This document shows, one piece after another, positions 35,480 through 45,006 of a DNA stretch of 64,000 nt. Under the pieces are notes generated by a model. It was not told where the DNA came from and did not search any database. It saw only the letters and a program-made list of their open reading frames with translations. Position numbers and translations under genes: made by a program. Each line of letters begins with the position of its first letter. Positions within the stretch are counted from its first letter, which is position 1. The DNA comes from Streptococcus suis. GTDB taxonomy: Bacteria > Bacillota > Bacilli > Lactobacillales > Streptococcaceae. Where the stretch lies: positions 1 through 64,000 of the forward strand of contig NZ_JAMWEM010000011.1 in assembly GCF_024509525.1 (NCBI RefSeq), written 5' to 3'.

Positions 35480-36562
35480 ATGAAAAAAGAAACCTTTCAA
35501 GATAAATTAATCAAACGATTTTACGGTATCGCAGGGCCCTTGGATGAATTTCGCCAAAAAGAAGCCTTCCGACTAGGCAATACCTGCTTTATCCTGCTCT
35601 TTTGGGGCACCATGGCTATTTCCCTGCTGGCACTCGCTCTATCCAAACGCTACCCAGAAGTCGTTGCCTATGGCTACCCCGTTGCTCTGCTCCTATCCTA
35701 CCTATCTGCTAGTACCTACATCATGTTTAAACTCCGGCACAGTCAACTGGACAGTTTAGATGTAGAAGAACTGACTACCAAGGAACAGAAGCAGCTCAAA
35801 GGAGCAAGTTTCAAATTCGCCCTCTATTTCACTACCGTTATGTACATTTGGGTGGTTGTTTTTGGGGCCTGGATGGAGGGGCTCAATCCTCTCGACCACC
35901 TATTTGACCTCCGAAAATTCCTTGCAGCCTGTCTAGTCGGTGTTTTCATGGGAATTTATATCGAAACCACTCTTCGTAAACGCATGAAAAAGGCAGAAAA
36001 CCTAACTGTCAGCTCTGCTATTGCCAAAGAAGAACCCAAGTGGATCAAAAATATGATTAAACGTTTTTATGGTATCCGCGGTCCTTTAGACGAATACCGA
36101 CGGGCCGAGGCTGATGCTATCGGCGGACAGGCCTTTATCTACTACTTCTACTTCCTAGCTCTTGGAAATGCTGTCGCCTACTTCCTAGCTATCCGCTATC
36201 CTGTGGAGGTTGCCAACTATTATCCAATGATCATTGCCTTCTTCAGTATTATCCTAATTGGTATCGTCAATATGCAGACCCTCCATGCTGACTTGCCCCA
36301 ATATGACTTGGATGAGCTTAGCCCTGAGGAAAGACAAGGTCGGCCCCTTAACCCAATTCTTTGGGGACTGGGAGTTGCCCTGCTATCTAGCCTTTTTGCT
36401 GGAGTAGCAGACCTCTTTAACCTCAATCTTCCCCTAATGGACTCAATCTTGCATACAAAATCCCTCCTATTCGGTGGCACGATGGGTATATTTGCTAGCA
36501 TTGCCCTGTCTGCCTTTGCCTATCTGCATAAACTGGAAGCAGAAACTGCTAAGAAAAAATAA
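35480..36562 (+). CDS. Two-domain DUF3278-like membrane protein, 360 aa
   Basis: An internal duplication: IKRFYGIAGPLDEFRQKEAF at residues 11-30 recurs as IKRFYGIRGPLDEYRRAEAD at 193-212. Each half carries about four hydrophobic segments (for example 35-53, 62-82, 113-131, 147-162 in the first). Each half resembles the 177-residue neighbour at 34468, so this is a fusion of two such proteins, giving perhaps eight helices with an inverted or parallel two-fold layout like a transporter. Between the halves is a basic linker (RKRMKKAEN). Unknown function. AGGAG precedes ATG 35480, 13 bases after the small duplicated gene. Confidence 0.78.
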   Translation: MKKETFQDKLIKRFYGIAGPLDEFRQKEAFRLGNTCFILLFWGTMAISLLALALSKRYPEVVAYGYPVALLLSYLSASTYIMFKLRHSQLDSLDVEELTTKEQKQLKGASFKFALYFTTVMYIWVVVFGAWMEGLNPLDHLFDLRKFLAACLVGVFMGIYIETTLRKRMKKAENLTVSSAIAKEEPKWIKNMIKRFYGIRGPLDEYRRAEADAIGGQAFIYYFYFLALGNAVAYFLAIRYPVEVANYYPMIIAFFSIILIGIVNMQTLHADLPQYDLDELSPEERQGRPLNPILWGLGVALLSSLFAGVADLFNLNLPLMDSILHTKSLLFGGTMGIFASIALSAFAYLHKLEAETAKKK

Positions 36563-36574
36563 GGAGCTGACCCC

Positions 36575-36919
36575 ATGAATAAACCTTTTACACCCAAACA
36601 AACCTGTCGATTTTTTGTTCTATTTTATGCTTTATTTTCCGCCTTCTTCATCTACTCTTACATGGTCAATGAGCCGATTAACGGTTCATTCTTACTTACC
36701 TTATCGACCGTTCAGATTTTCAAATCCTATCAAACAGCAGAGGAAAAACGCTACTTTATCATTCAAGCCGTCTTTGCCCTGTTTGCCATGACCTTGACCT
36801 ATTCCGTGGGCATTTGGCTAGGACATGTCAAACCACTTATTCTCATCCTTCCTGCTGGATTTGCTGTCGCTATTCTTTATCGACTGTATTTCAAAAAGGA
36901 GAAAACAGATGAACGTTAA
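36575..36919 (+). CDS. Four-helix membrane protein, 114 aa, paralogue of the next gene
   Basis: Four hydrophobic segments and a polar loop after the second (QTAEEKRYFI). The pattern, including the final segment WLGHVKPLILILPAG, is repeated in the following gene (FFTGQIKPLLAGFWG), so the two are old paralogues. AAGGAGCTGACCCC precedes the ATG, 12 bases after the DUF3278 fusion gene. It overlaps the next gene by 11 bases, which implies translational coupling and similar amounts of both proteins. No known family recognised. Confidence 0.68.
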   Translation: MNKPFTPKQTCRFFVLFYALFSAFFIYSYMVNEPINGSFLLTLSTVQIFKSYQTAEEKRYFIIQAVFALFAMTLTYSVGIWLGHVKPLILILPAGFAVAILYRLYFKKEKTDER

Positions 36920-37256
36920 CAAACCGAAACTCATACTCACTCTTATAGTTCTCTCCTACACAACAATTTGTAGCCTGTATATACATAGCTACCTGACTGG
37001 GGACAATCCACCAATTTTTATCTTACTGTTCACTATGCTTCCAATCTTGAATAGTGACTGGCAGACTAGTGGCCCAGAAGCAAATGCTTTCCAAAAAGCT
37101 ATCTATCTTTATCATAAACCACTGCTCTGGTTTCTCATTGCAGGTCTTGTCCTAACCTTCTCCATTGGATTTTTCACTGGTCAAATCAAACCACTCCTAG
37201 CTGGATTTTGGGGAATATTTGCTCTCTTGCTCTTTATTGGACAATTGAAAAAATAA
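36909..37256 (+). CDS. Four-helix membrane protein, 115 aa, paralogue of the previous gene
   Basis: Four hydrophobic segments; the pre-helix motif GQIKPLL matches GHVKPLI of the partner. The frame is open further upstream, but AAGGAG seven bases before ATG 36909 fixes the start. It is the last gene of the XRE-controlled run. No recognisable family. The coupled start with the previous gene suggests a heteromeric membrane complex. Confidence 0.68.
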   Translation: MNVNKPKLILTLIVLSYTTICSLYIHSYLTGDNPPIFILLFTMLPILNSDWQTSGPEANAFQKAIYLYHKPLLWFLIAGLVLTFSIGFFTGQIKPLLAGFWGIFALLLFIGQLKK

Positions 37257-37366
37257 GGAGTTAAACCAATAGAAAAGGAGAACTCTTGCTTATCATTGTG
37301 CTGGCGCAAATCCAGCTTTTTTCTTACAAAATTCTCCACTTTGTCGCTTACTTTTTTTCCTATTTA

Positions 37367-37375
37367 TGCTACAAT
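37367..37375 (+). promoter_or_regulatory. Extended -10 promoter of ktrBA
   Basis: TGCTACAAT, 33 bases before the ktrB start, with no well-placed -35. The gap 37257-37366 holds nothing else that I can identify. Confidence 0.55.
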
Positions 37376-37408
37376 ATGCTCATCTTTATTTTTTGAAAAG
37401 GTAGCTTT

Positions 37409-38758
37409 ATGAAAGCATTTAAGATACACCTTACTCCCAGCCAACGAATTATTCTCAGCTTTCTACTGGTCATTCTCCTTGGCTCCCTCTTACTTAGTTT
37501 GCCCATTTCACAACTGCCAACATCTGGTGCTAGTTACTGGGACAATCTATTTGCCGCAGTATCCATGGTCTGTGTAACAGGACTCTTCACTGTTCCTGTC
37601 GCAGAAACCTATACAACCTTTGGGCAGATTATTTGTATACTCCTAATTCAAATCGGTGGGCTAAGTTTGATAGGGTTTATCGGACTTTTTGCCTTACGAG
37701 GCGGACGAAAGGTAAGCTTTATCAATATGGCTACTTTGCAGGAGGCCCTAACTCGTTCGGATACAAAACATTTCAGAAGTTTTATCAAGTCTGCCTTTGG
37801 CTTTACCCTAGCAGTCGAAGCCTTGGGAGCCCTAATTCTGTCCTTCCAATTTGTACCCGAATTCGGTTGGCAAAAAGGTTTTTTCTCAGCGGTATTTGTC
37901 GCAGTTTCAGCCTTTTGTAATGCTGGTTTTGACAATTTCGGTGCTACCAGTCTGGTCAATTATGTAGACAATCCCCTGGTCAATTTGACCATTGCTGCTT
38001 TGATTATTATGGGGGGACTTGGATTTTCCGTCTGGTTTGATTTTCAGACGCAACTTGGTAAACGTCGAAGTTTACGAAAACTGCGTTTTCATACCAAGGT
38101 CGTTCTGAGTCTGACTGCCATCATCTTAACAACAGGCACTCTCTTGACCCTCATAACTGAATGGAATAACTCTGGTACTATCGGCAATCTTCCTATTGGT
38201 AGCAAAATCCTAGCTAGTTTTTTTCAGACAGTTACAATGCGGACCGCAGGTTTTGCCAGTATCGACTACACCAAGGCCGAACCTATCACACTGCTACTCT
38301 ACATCTTTCAGATGATGCTAGGCGGTGCCCCTGGTGGAACAGCAGGAGGGATAAAAATCACCGCCTTCTTAACTCTTGTCCTTTACGCCCGTAGCGAAAT
38401 TATGGGGCTTCCTCACACCAACTTCAAATACCATACCATTGATGCTTTAACGATTCGAAAAGCCTTCGCAACCTTCAGTGTCTTTATCATGGTCTTTCTT
38501 GCTGGGCTTTTTGCTATCAGCATGACGGATTCTCGCCAGCCCTTACTCTTTCTTATATTTGAGGTCATGTCTGCTCTGGCAACTGTTGGAGTCACGGCCA
38601 ATTTGACTCCTAACCTAACCCAGGCTGGACAACTTATTCTTATAGCCCTCATGTTTTTCGGACGCATCGGTCCTATCTCTATCCTAATCAGCCTATCAAC
38701 CCGCAAACCATCTAAAAAAGAAACCCTACATTATTCTAAATCATCTATGATTGTCTAA
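37409..38758 (+). CDS. ktrB: K+ uptake channel subunit KtrB (TrkH family)
   Basis: A 449-residue membrane subunit of the Ktr potassium system, with four pore-loop repeats. Selectivity-filter segments are visible as MVCVTGLFT, SAFCNAGFD, TMRTAGFASID and SALATVGVT. The intramembrane loop between repeats 3 and 4 includes GGAPGGTAGGIK, the gating loop of KtrB/TrkH. It is the Na+-coupled type by similarity. Its stop overlaps the region before ktrA, whose product forms the cytoplasmic gating ring. No c-di-AMP riboswitch was seen upstream. Confidence 0.95.
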   Translation: MKAFKIHLTPSQRIILSFLLVILLGSLLLSLPISQLPTSGASYWDNLFAAVSMVCVTGLFTVPVAETYTTFGQIICILLIQIGGLSLIGFIGLFALRGGRKVSFINMATLQEALTRSDTKHFRSFIKSAFGFTLAVEALGALILSFQFVPEFGWQKGFFSAVFVAVSAFCNAGFDNFGATSLVNYVDNPLVNLTIAALIIMGGLGFSVWFDFQTQLGKRRSLRKLRFHTKVVLSLTAIILTTGTLLTLITEWNNSGTIGNLPIGSKILASFFQTVTMRTAGFASIDYTKAEPITLLLYIFQMMLGGAPGGTAGGIKITAFLTLVLYARSEIMGLPHTNFKYHTIDALTIRKAFATFSVFIMVFLAGLFAISMTDSRQPLLFLIFEVMSALATVGVTANLTPNLTQAGQLILIALMFFGRIGPISILISLSTRKPSKKETLHYSKSSMIV

Positions 38759-38768
38759 AGGAGAACTC

Positions 38769-39440
38769 ATGCCTACACAAACAATTGGAATTCTTGGTCT
38801 AGGAGTGTTTGGAACAACTATTGCCAAGACCTTACACAACTACGACTGTGATATTATTGCTGTCGATAATCATGAAATACAAATCAATCAGCTGGAATCA
38901 ATCCTCACCCGCGGTATTGTAGGTGATATTACAGACCGCTCCCTCTTGCGGGCTGCAGGTATTGGAAACTGTGATACTGTCATCGTCGCAACTGGAAACA
39001 ACTTGGAATCTAGCGTTCTTGCCGTTCTTCACTGTAAGTCGCTAGGAGTTCCAAAAGTGATTGCCAAGGTCAAAAGCAAGACTACTAAGGAAGTCTTGCT
39101 CAAGATTGGAGCTGATAAGGTGATTTCTCCTGAACGTGAGACGGGAATTTCTCTAGCTAAACACCTGATTCACCGTGACACAACAGAATTGATTGAGTTG
39201 GATGGCAATATGACCGTAGTCGAATTTCATCCCCCACAGAAGTGGATTGGCAAGACCCTGGCCCAGCTCAAGCTCCGCCAGAACTACAAGATGAACATCA
39301 TCGGCTACCGCAGTAAGTTTACCAAGGAATTGAACATCCAGTTAACACCTGATTATACCTTTAACGAGGATGAATTGATCATGGCGGTGACAGACAATAA
39401 CACCGTTGACCATTTTGAAGAATACACCAATAAAATGTAA
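38769..39440 (+). CDS. ktrA: K+ uptake regulatory subunit KtrA (RCK domain)
   Basis: A 223-residue cytoplasmic protein. Residues about 4-135 form the Rossmann RCK_N domain (GILGLGVFGTTIAKTL, AVDNHE) that binds ATP/ADP, and the rest is the RCK_C domain (LAQLKLRQNYKMNIIGYR), the c-di-AMP site in homologues. The frame is open from TTG 38751, but AAAGGAG five bases before ATG 38769 sets the start. It gates KtrB, encoded just upstream. Confidence 0.95.
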   Translation: MPTQTIGILGLGVFGTTIAKTLHNYDCDIIAVDNHEIQINQLESILTRGIVGDITDRSLLRAAGIGNCDTVIVATGNNLESSVLAVLHCKSLGVPKVIAKVKSKTTKEVLLKIGADKVISPERETGISLAKHLIHRDTTELIELDGNMTVVEFHPPQKWIGKTLAQLKLRQNYKMNIIGYRSKFTKELNIQLTPDYTFNEDELIMAVTDNNTVDHFEEYTNKM

Positions 39441-39500
39441 GAAATAGCCTACTCGGATACCTAGTTCCAGTAGGCTAACTTGCTTTCGTAAGGAGATATG

Positions 39501-40838
39501 ATGAAAGATTTAACACAGGGAAAGCCCATTCGGGTCATTCTTCAGTTTGCCATTCCCCTCTTGATTGGGAGTTTTTTCCAGCTGGCCTATAACTTTGCGG
39601 ATTCCATGATTGTAGGGCATACTTTGGGGAAAACAGCCTTTGCTAGCGTGGGATCGACTGCCAGCTTGATTTTCCTGATTATTGGTTTTGCTCAAGGGGT
39701 GACCAACGGTTTGACCATTGTTACCGCCCAGCGATTTGGGGCTGGTGATTGGGAAGGGTTGAAAAAATCCTTTGTGCACGGCCTCTTCTATGCCTGCTGT
39801 ATTAGCCTTGTCCTGACTGTCCTATCTTTGATCTTTCTGCGTCCAATTTTGGAAATCATGCAGACACCTGCAGCCATTATCCAGCATTCTGAACGCTTTC
39901 TGACTGCTATGTTTGGCGGCATGACCTTCACTGTCTTCTACAACTTTCTATCCAGCGCCATACGGAGTTTGGGCAACTCCAAAACACCCTTGGTAGCCTT
40001 GGTCATCGCTTGTTTTATCAACATCGGACTGGACTTCTTCTTTATCCTCACGATGAAATGGGGAGTTTTCGGAGCTGGTTTTGCCACCGTTACTGCCCAG
40101 GCCTTTTCTGTTCTGTATCTGATGATTTATATTTACCGCAAGGTCCCCCAATTTCATCTGACCTGGAAGGACTTGACCTTGGACATGGCTAATCTGATTC
40201 GCCATGCTCAGCTTGGTTTTCCTATGGGATTCCAGTCCAGTATCATCGCTATTGGAGCCATTACCTTGCAAGTTATGGTCAATCAGCTGGGCACCGATGC
40301 TATTGCTGCTCAGGCCATTGCCCTCCGTACCGACCAGCTGGCCATGTTGCCCATGGTCAATCTGGGGCTAGCCATTTCCACCTTTACCGCCCAGAACTAC
40401 GGGGCCAAGCTCTATGACCGCATCCGAGAAGGTGTCCGCAAGGCCCTCCTGCTCAATATAGCTTGGGCGATTGTCTTTGCTGCTTTGCTCATTCTGGCCA
40501 ACCGCTTCTTTTCTGGTCTCTTCCTCCCTGGTGCCAGTCAGGAGGTGCTGGACTTGGCCCTGGTCTACTACATCATCAACGGTTGCTGCTACTGGATTGT
40601 CGCCAGCCTCTTTATCCTACGGAGTTTTATCCAAGGCCTAGGAAAAGGCTTAATTCCAACGCTGGCAGGTTTTGGGGAATTGATTTTCCGTGCTATCGTG
40701 GCAGTTCTTGGTATGCAGTATTTCGGCTTCTACGGTACCGCCGCCGCTAACCCAGCCGCCTGGATTGGCAGTATTATCGTCCTCATCCCAAGTTCTCTTA
40801 TCTTTATGCGACGCTTGAAGAATGGACAGGGAATCTAG
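39501..40838 (+). CDS. MATE-family multidrug/toxin efflux protein
   Basis: A 445-residue protein with twelve predicted membrane segments in two halves, each starting with a MatE segment (LLIGSFFQLAYNFADSMIVG; LGFPMGFQSSIIAIGAITLQ). The family exports cations, drugs or metabolites with Na+ or H+. Two ATGs stand side by side (39498 and 39501); AAGGAG at 39490-39495 is better placed for the second. It has its own terminator and faces a small convergent gene. Substrate unknown. Confidence 0.92.
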   Translation: MKDLTQGKPIRVILQFAIPLLIGSFFQLAYNFADSMIVGHTLGKTAFASVGSTASLIFLIIGFAQGVTNGLTIVTAQRFGAGDWEGLKKSFVHGLFYACCISLVLTVLSLIFLRPILEIMQTPAAIIQHSERFLTAMFGGMTFTVFYNFLSSAIRSLGNSKTPLVALVIACFINIGLDFFFILTMKWGVFGAGFATVTAQAFSVLYLMIYIYRKVPQFHLTWKDLTLDMANLIRHAQLGFPMGFQSSIIAIGAITLQVMVNQLGTDAIAAQAIALRTDQLAMLPMVNLGLAISTFTAQNYGAKLYDRIREGVRKALLLNIAWAIVFAALLILANRFFSGLFLPGASQEVLDLALVYYIINGCCYWIVASLFILRSFIQGLGKGLIPTLAGFGELIFRAIVAVLGMQYFGFYGTAAANPAAWIGSIIVLIPSSLIFMRRLKNGQGI

Positions 40839-40848
40839 CCAAAAACAA

Positions 40849-40870
40849 ACGCATGACCTTCATCATGCGT
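40849..40870. terminator. Bidirectional terminator between the MATE gene and the 123-aa gene
   Basis: ACGCATGA (40849-40856) pairs with TCATGCGT (40863-40870) around six bases, with T's on the right and A's on the left. It overlaps the last codon of the convergent gene. Confidence 0.85.
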
Positions 40871-41234
40871 TTTTTAAATAGTAACTTCGTAAAAATTGAA
40901 TCAAACTAACTTGCCAAAGAAGACCGTAGCCCATACCTAAGAGGATTGCCAGGCCTCTATGCCAATTCACATCTGGAATGAAACTGACCAAAATGGAGAA
41001 AAGTAGAATGGTTACTACCATAATCTTGTCCCTCTTAAATCCCCACGGTAAATACTCTGACAATTGTTTTTCAGGATGCTTTTTGACTTCTTGATGTAGG
41101 GAATAGCTTAGGCCCAGACCAACTCCTGTTGCCTCAACAATTCCAGAGGAGTACATGTAGGGTAGGAAGAAAATCGTACTAAAACCAAGTGCCTGATAAG
41201 CGAGAAATAAGAGAAAATAGAGTAGTTTTTTCAT
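40863..41234 (-). CDS. Hypothetical membrane protein, 123 aa
   Basis: Four hydrophobic segments (about residues 4-22, 27-42, 71-88 and 93-112) with a polar loop LHQEVKKHPEKQLSEYLPWGFKR split over the middle. No family recognised. A GGAGGGC element precedes ATG 41234. It is alone between the MATE gene and the gly operon. Confidence 0.65.
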   Translation of the reverse strand: MKKLLYFLLFLAYQALGFSTIFFLPYMYSSGIVEATGVGLGLSYSLHQEVKKHPEKQLSEYLPWGFKRDKIMVVTILLFSILVSFIPDVNWHRGLAILLGMGYGLLWQVSLIQFLRSYYLKNA

Positions 41235-41325
41235 GACAAAGCCCTCCTGAACCTATTTATCTATATACATTTTATCATTTACAAACCGAATAACCAAGTA
41301 AATATATGTTCTCAAAAGTACAAAA

Positions 41326-41346
41326 AAGACTAGAAAACCTAGTCTT
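41326..41346 (-). terminator. Terminator of the glyQ-glyS-DUF896 operon
   Basis: AAGACTAG (41326-41333) pairs with CTAGTCTT (41339-41346); on the minus strand a T-run follows. It lies 26 bases after the DUF896 stop codon. Confidence 0.85.
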
Positions 41347-41371
41347 TCCTTGTTTTTTTAGCTATATAAGT

Positions 41372-41629
41372 TTAGGAATTAGGATCGTCCAAACTACGTC
41401 CGTGCAAGCCTTTTTCACGTTGGACTTGACGGAGTTTCTCTGGCGTCACATCATTGCCGTCCTCATCAACCAGCTTAATCCCCTCAATATGATGACGGAT
41501 TGCTCGACGATACCCCTCGATGTATTCTTCCCTGAGCTGAGCCTGTTCAACTTTTTCCTCTGGTGTCAAGGTACCAGCTTTTTTCTTTTTAGCCAATTCA
41601 TTGATACGATCAATTTTTGCTTGTTCCAT
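41372..41629 (-). CDS. DUF896 (YnzC-like) small protein, 85 aa
   Basis: The N-terminal helical hairpin ([20 protein letters not shown], then [13 protein letters not shown]) is the DUF896 signature, and the polar tail [12 protein letters not shown] is typical of streptococcal members. B. subtilis relatives are SOS- or cell-envelope-associated small proteins without a firm biochemical role. It follows glyS by nine bases and is read in the same operon. AGGAGGCATTC precedes the ATG. Confidence 0.88.
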   Translation of the reverse strand: MEQAKIDRINELAKKKKAGTLTPEEKVEQAQLREEYIEGYRRAIRHHIEGIKLVDEDGNDVTPEKLRQVQREKGLHGRSLDDPNS

Positions 41630-41638
41630 GAATGCCTC

Positions 41639-43675
41639 CTACTTACTATTCAAGAGATTGAAAACCGCTACTACAGCCGCCTTATCCGCTAATGATTTCA
41701 AAAGAGCCAAGCGGTTGTTGCGGATAGCTAAGTCATCTGCCATAACCATGGTATTGTCGAAGAAGGCCGCGATGACTGGGCTGAGAGCAAAGAGCTTGTC
41801 CAAGTTGCCTGCCATGTCTTCCGTCAACTCCAAGCCAGCCACTGCTGCAGCAAGGGCTTTCTCCTGTTCATTTTCAAAGAGTGCCTCGTCAATCGCAGTC
41901 GCCTCCGCCTTTTCAGCCAAGTTGAAGACCCGTGACAAGTTTTCCACGGCTTCCTTGTAGTCAGCCTCTTTTGATTTTTGGAAAATAGCAGAGCTGGCTG
42001 CCAGTTGTAGTCTGACCACAAAGGTTGAGCTAGCAAGCACAGCCTCACGGATGTCTTTCGGAATGCTCTTATCCATCATCTTCTCTACACGAGCACGGAT
42101 AAAGTCCATAACAGCTGGCTGGTTGTCGTAAGTCAAGCTAGCAAAGTTCAAGCTGTAGAGCTCCGCAATCAACTGATCCAATGGAATTTCCCAACCAAAT
42201 GCTTCCAAGATCCGCACGATACCCTGTGTCGCACGACGAAGAGCGTAAGGGTCGTTGGAACCAGATGGAATCAAGCCAACCGAGAAGAAAGATAGGAGGG
42301 TGTCGAATTTGTCAGCCAGTGCCAAGACCGCACCGACCTTGCTTTCAGGCAATTCGCCTTCTGCTGAGTTTGGCAAGTAGTGCTCACGGATTGCTGCTGC
42401 CACCGCAGGTTTTTCCCCTGCAAGAAGAGCGTACTTCTCACCCATAATCCCTTGCAATTCATCAAACTCGCCGACCATGCCTGTCAAGAGGTCAAACTTG
42501 TAGATGTCCGCCGCACGTGCCACATCTGCTTTCTCATCCACAGACAAGCCTGCCAAGTCAGCCAGTTTTTCTGCGATAACTTTGGTGCGTGCCATGTGCT
42601 CGTAAAGTGAGCCGATTTTTTCATGGAAGGTCACGACTTTGAGGCGTTCCACCAAGTCAGCAATATTGAGTTTTTGGTCTTCACGCCAGAAGAACTCGCC
42701 GTCTTCCAAACGTGCCACCAAGACTTTTTCATTTCCTTTGATGACATTGTCAAGGTACTGGTCATTCCCGTTACGGACGGAGATGAAGTTTGGCAAGAGT
42801 TTGCCAGACTTATCCCGCACCACGAAGTAACGTTGGTGATTTTTCATGGAAGTGACCAAGACTTCTTCTGGCACCTCCAAGTATTTGGTGTCAAAGGAAC
42901 CCATGAAGGCAGTTGGGTACTCGACCAGGTTGAGAACTTCATTGAGCAGATCTTCATCAATCTCAACTGTCACATTGTATTTGTCCTCGATAGCCTTGAT
43001 TTGCTCGACGATCATATTTTGACGCTCTGCGGGATTAGTAATAACAAACTGTGCACGCAAATCAGCCTCGTAAGAATCTGCACTTGCAATCTCAGTTTCA
43101 TTTCCAAGGAAACGATGACCACGGCTGATGCGACCAGATGTAATGTCCAAGAAGTCCATATCCAGTGCCTCATCCTCCAAGAGAACGGTCAAGGTGTGGA
43201 CAGGACGGATGTAGGCGAATTTGTTGGACGCCCAGTTCATGCTGACAGGGAAGGTCATAGCCTTCAAGACCTCTGGAATGCCCGCCAAAACTGTCTTAGC
43301 TGGCTGGCCTGCTTCGTGTTTGGTCACATAAACATACTCTTCGCCCTTGATCTCGCGGAACTCAATGTCAGCTGTCGTCAAGCCTTTGCCACGGACAAAG
43401 CCTTCAGCAGCTTTGGTGAAGTTCCCGTCTGCGTCCAAGGCAATTTTCTTAGCAGGACCCTTGAAATCTTCTGTAAGATCAGTCTGCTGGTCTGCCAAAC
43501 CACGCACACGAACAGCCAAACGGCGTGGCGTTGAAAAGACATCAATGCTGTCAAAAGCCAAGCGGTTGTCTGTCAAAAAAGTCGCCATGCGGTCACGCAA
43601 CTGGTGCATGGCTGGGGTTACGATGTAGGCAGGGATTTCTTCCAAGCCAAGTTCAACAAGTAAATTCTTTGTCAT
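41639..43675 (-). CDS. glyS: Glycyl-tRNA synthetase beta subunit
   Basis: The 678-residue beta chain of the bacterial alpha2-beta2 glycyl-tRNA synthetase, which binds tRNA-Gly. The start [18 protein letters not shown] is the family signature. An HD-like region ([19 protein letters not shown]) and the C-terminal anticodon-binding/DALR-type helices follow. Its ATG overlaps the glyQ stop as TAATG, giving equal production of the two chains. Confidence 0.97.
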   Translation of the reverse strand: MTKNLLVELGLEEIPAYIVTPAMHQLRDRMATFLTDNRLAFDSIDVFSTPRRLAVRVRGLADQQTDLTEDFKGPAKKIALDADGNFTKAAEGFVRGKGLTTADIEFREIKGEEYVYVTKHEAGQPAKTVLAGIPEVLKAMTFPVSMNWASNKFAYIRPVHTLTVLLEDEALDMDFLDITSGRISRGHRFLGNETEIASADSYEADLRAQFVITNPAERQNMIVEQIKAIEDKYNVTVEIDEDLLNEVLNLVEYPTAFMGSFDTKYLEVPEEVLVTSMKNHQRYFVVRDKSGKLLPNFISVRNGNDQYLDNVIKGNEKVLVARLEDGEFFWREDQKLNIADLVERLKVVTFHEKIGSLYEHMARTKVIAEKLADLAGLSVDEKADVARAADIYKFDLLTGMVGEFDELQGIMGEKYALLAGEKPAVAAAIREHYLPNSAEGELPESKVGAVLALADKFDTLLSFFSVGLIPSGSNDPYALRRATQGIVRILEAFGWEIPLDQLIAELYSLNFASLTYDNQPAVMDFIRARVEKMMDKSIPKDIREAVLASSTFVVRLQLAASSAIFQKSKEADYKEAVENLSRVFNLAEKAEATAIDEALFENEQEKALAAAVAGLELTEDMAGNLDKLFALSPVIAAFFDNTMVMADDLAIRNNRLALLKSLADKAAVVAVFNLLNSK

Positions 43676-44592
43676 TATTCTGCGTCCTCCTTCAACAATT
43701 CTGCTCGTGTTGCTTCGTCTAAAAGTGGGAATCCTAGTTTCTTCCGCTCTGCCACAAAGGTTTTGGCAACGACACGGGCAAGATTACGGATACGGGCAAT
43801 GTAGCCTGCACGTTCGGTTACAGACACGGCACCGCGGGCATCGAGCAGGTTAAAGGTATGAGAGCATTTGAGTACATAGTCAAAGGCTGGGTGAACCAAG
43901 CCTTCTTCCAGAGCCCGCTCTGCTTCTTTTTCAAACTTAGTGAAGTTTTCAAGGAGCATGTCTTGGTCGGATACTTCAAAGGAATATTTTGAATGCTCAT
44001 ATTCTGGCTGGATAAAGATTTCACCGTATTTAACGCCGTCAGCCCACTCAATATCGTAAACGGAGTCAACCTCTTGAATGTAAGAAGCCAGACGCTCCAA
44101 ACCATAGGTTACTTCGGCTGTGACAGGGCCAGTCGCCAAGCCACCGACCTGTTGGAAATAGGTAAACTGCGTGATTTCCATACCGTCCAGCCAAACTTCC
44201 CAGCCTAGACCAGCTGATCCTGTTGATGGGTTTTCCCAGTTATCCTCAACGAAACGAATGTCGTGTTCCAAAGGATTGATGCCCAAACGCTCCAAAGATT
44301 CCAAGTAAAGTTCTTGGATGTTAGAAGGCGACGGCTTCATCACCACTTGGAATTGGTGGTGCTGATACAAACGGTTTGGATTTTCCCCGTAACGACCATC
44401 TGCTGGACGACGTGAAGGCTCAACATAGGCCGCATTCCAAGGCTCAGGCCCGATAGCACGCAAGAAAGTGTACGGGCTCATTGTCCCCGCACCCTTTTCC
44501 GTATCATAAGCCTGCATGAGCAAGCACCCCTGCTCATTCCAAAATTGTTGTAAGGTCAGGATAATTTCCTGAAAGGTAAGTTTTTTAGACAT
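43675..44592 (-). CDS. glyQ: Glycyl-tRNA synthetase alpha subunit
   Basis: The 305-residue catalytic alpha chain, a class II synthetase core. Motifs: [20 protein letters not shown] at the N-terminus, [20 protein letters not shown], and [12 protein letters not shown]. Ribosome binding site AAGGA. Transcription depends on a glycine T-box located before a segment that carries a second, truncated copy of the ribosome binding site and first codons. Confidence 0.97.
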   Translation of the reverse strand: MSKKLTFQEIILTLQQFWNEQGCLLMQAYDTEKGAGTMSPYTFLRAIGPEPWNAAYVEPSRRPADGRYGENPNRLYQHHQFQVVMKPSPSNIQELYLESLERLGINPLEHDIRFVEDNWENPSTGSAGLGWEVWLDGMEITQFTYFQQVGGLATGPVTAEVTYGLERLASYIQEVDSVYDIEWADGVKYGEIFIQPEYEHSKYSFEVSDQDMLLENFTKFEKEAERALEEGLVHPAFDYVLKCSHTFNLLDARGAVSVTERAGYIARIRNLARVVAKTFVAERKKLGFPLLDEATRAELLKEDAE

Positions 44593-44785
44593 ATATTTCC
44601 TTCTTTCTATGAATAGCTGTGCGACGTTTCGCTCCTTAAAACGATATTTTTTAAGGAGTGAAACCAGTACTTGGTCTAGGCAAGTCGCTATAGCGATTGA
44701 CGTTGGTTTCTTAAAGCGTCAGATTTTAGAAACCTTGAACAAGTGGAAAGTAAGTTTTTTTGACATATATTTCCTCCTTTTTTAT
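44593..44785 (-). repeat. Inserted hairpin segment with duplicated glyQ start
   Basis: The sequence around the glyQ start (GGAAATATATGTC plus AAAAAACTTAC) occurs twice: at the real start (about 44578-44604) and again at about 44751-44777. The second copy would encode only MSKKLTFHLFKVSKI before a stop. Between them are three inverted repeats: a 16-bp stem GTTTCGCTCCTTAAAA against TTTTAAGGAGTGAAAC near 44624-44662, the palindrome TCGCTATAGCGA near 44686-44697, and GGTTTCT/AGAAACC near 44702-44731. This looks like an insertion with target duplication, or a partial duplication, placed between the T-box and glyQ. Confidence 0.7.
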
Positions 44786-44802
44786 GGTAGACCAAGAAAA
44801 AA

Positions 44803-45000
44803 GAACCACATTCTCTTCCCCTGTCAACAGACATAGGGGCGTTGAGAACGCGGTTCCACCCTAATTTATTACTTCATTTGTATGATTTTGATTGAGTCAG
44901 ATATGGTCACGACTAGGAAAGTGCCAATTATTTCAAGACTGGCTTGGCTTTCACTCTCCCAAGCTCGCTAAACAGGCTTTTGAAATAACCTTCTTTCATG
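44803..45000 (-). ncRNA. Glycine T-box riboswitch controlling glyQS
   Basis: The conserved core AGGGTGGAACCGCG is at 44862-44849 on the minus strand. The terminator pairs 44844-44856 with 44803-44815 and ends in a T-run. Stem I closes with GAAAG (44997-44993) against CTTTC (44921-44917), and the specifier loop reads AATTGGCA with GGC, a glycine codon, at 44925-44923. It is short, as glycine T-boxes are. Confidence 0.93.
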
Positions 45001-45006
45001 CTTAGT

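Noticed and set aside
42623..43534. 303-aa ORF antisense to glyS
   Set aside because: A long but mirror-type frame over a conserved gene; no ribosome binding site, no promoter, and the composition follows the glyS codons.
44609..44836. 75-aa plus-strand ORF in the glyQ leader
   Set aside because: Made of the hairpins and the T-box terminator read backwards; no start signal.
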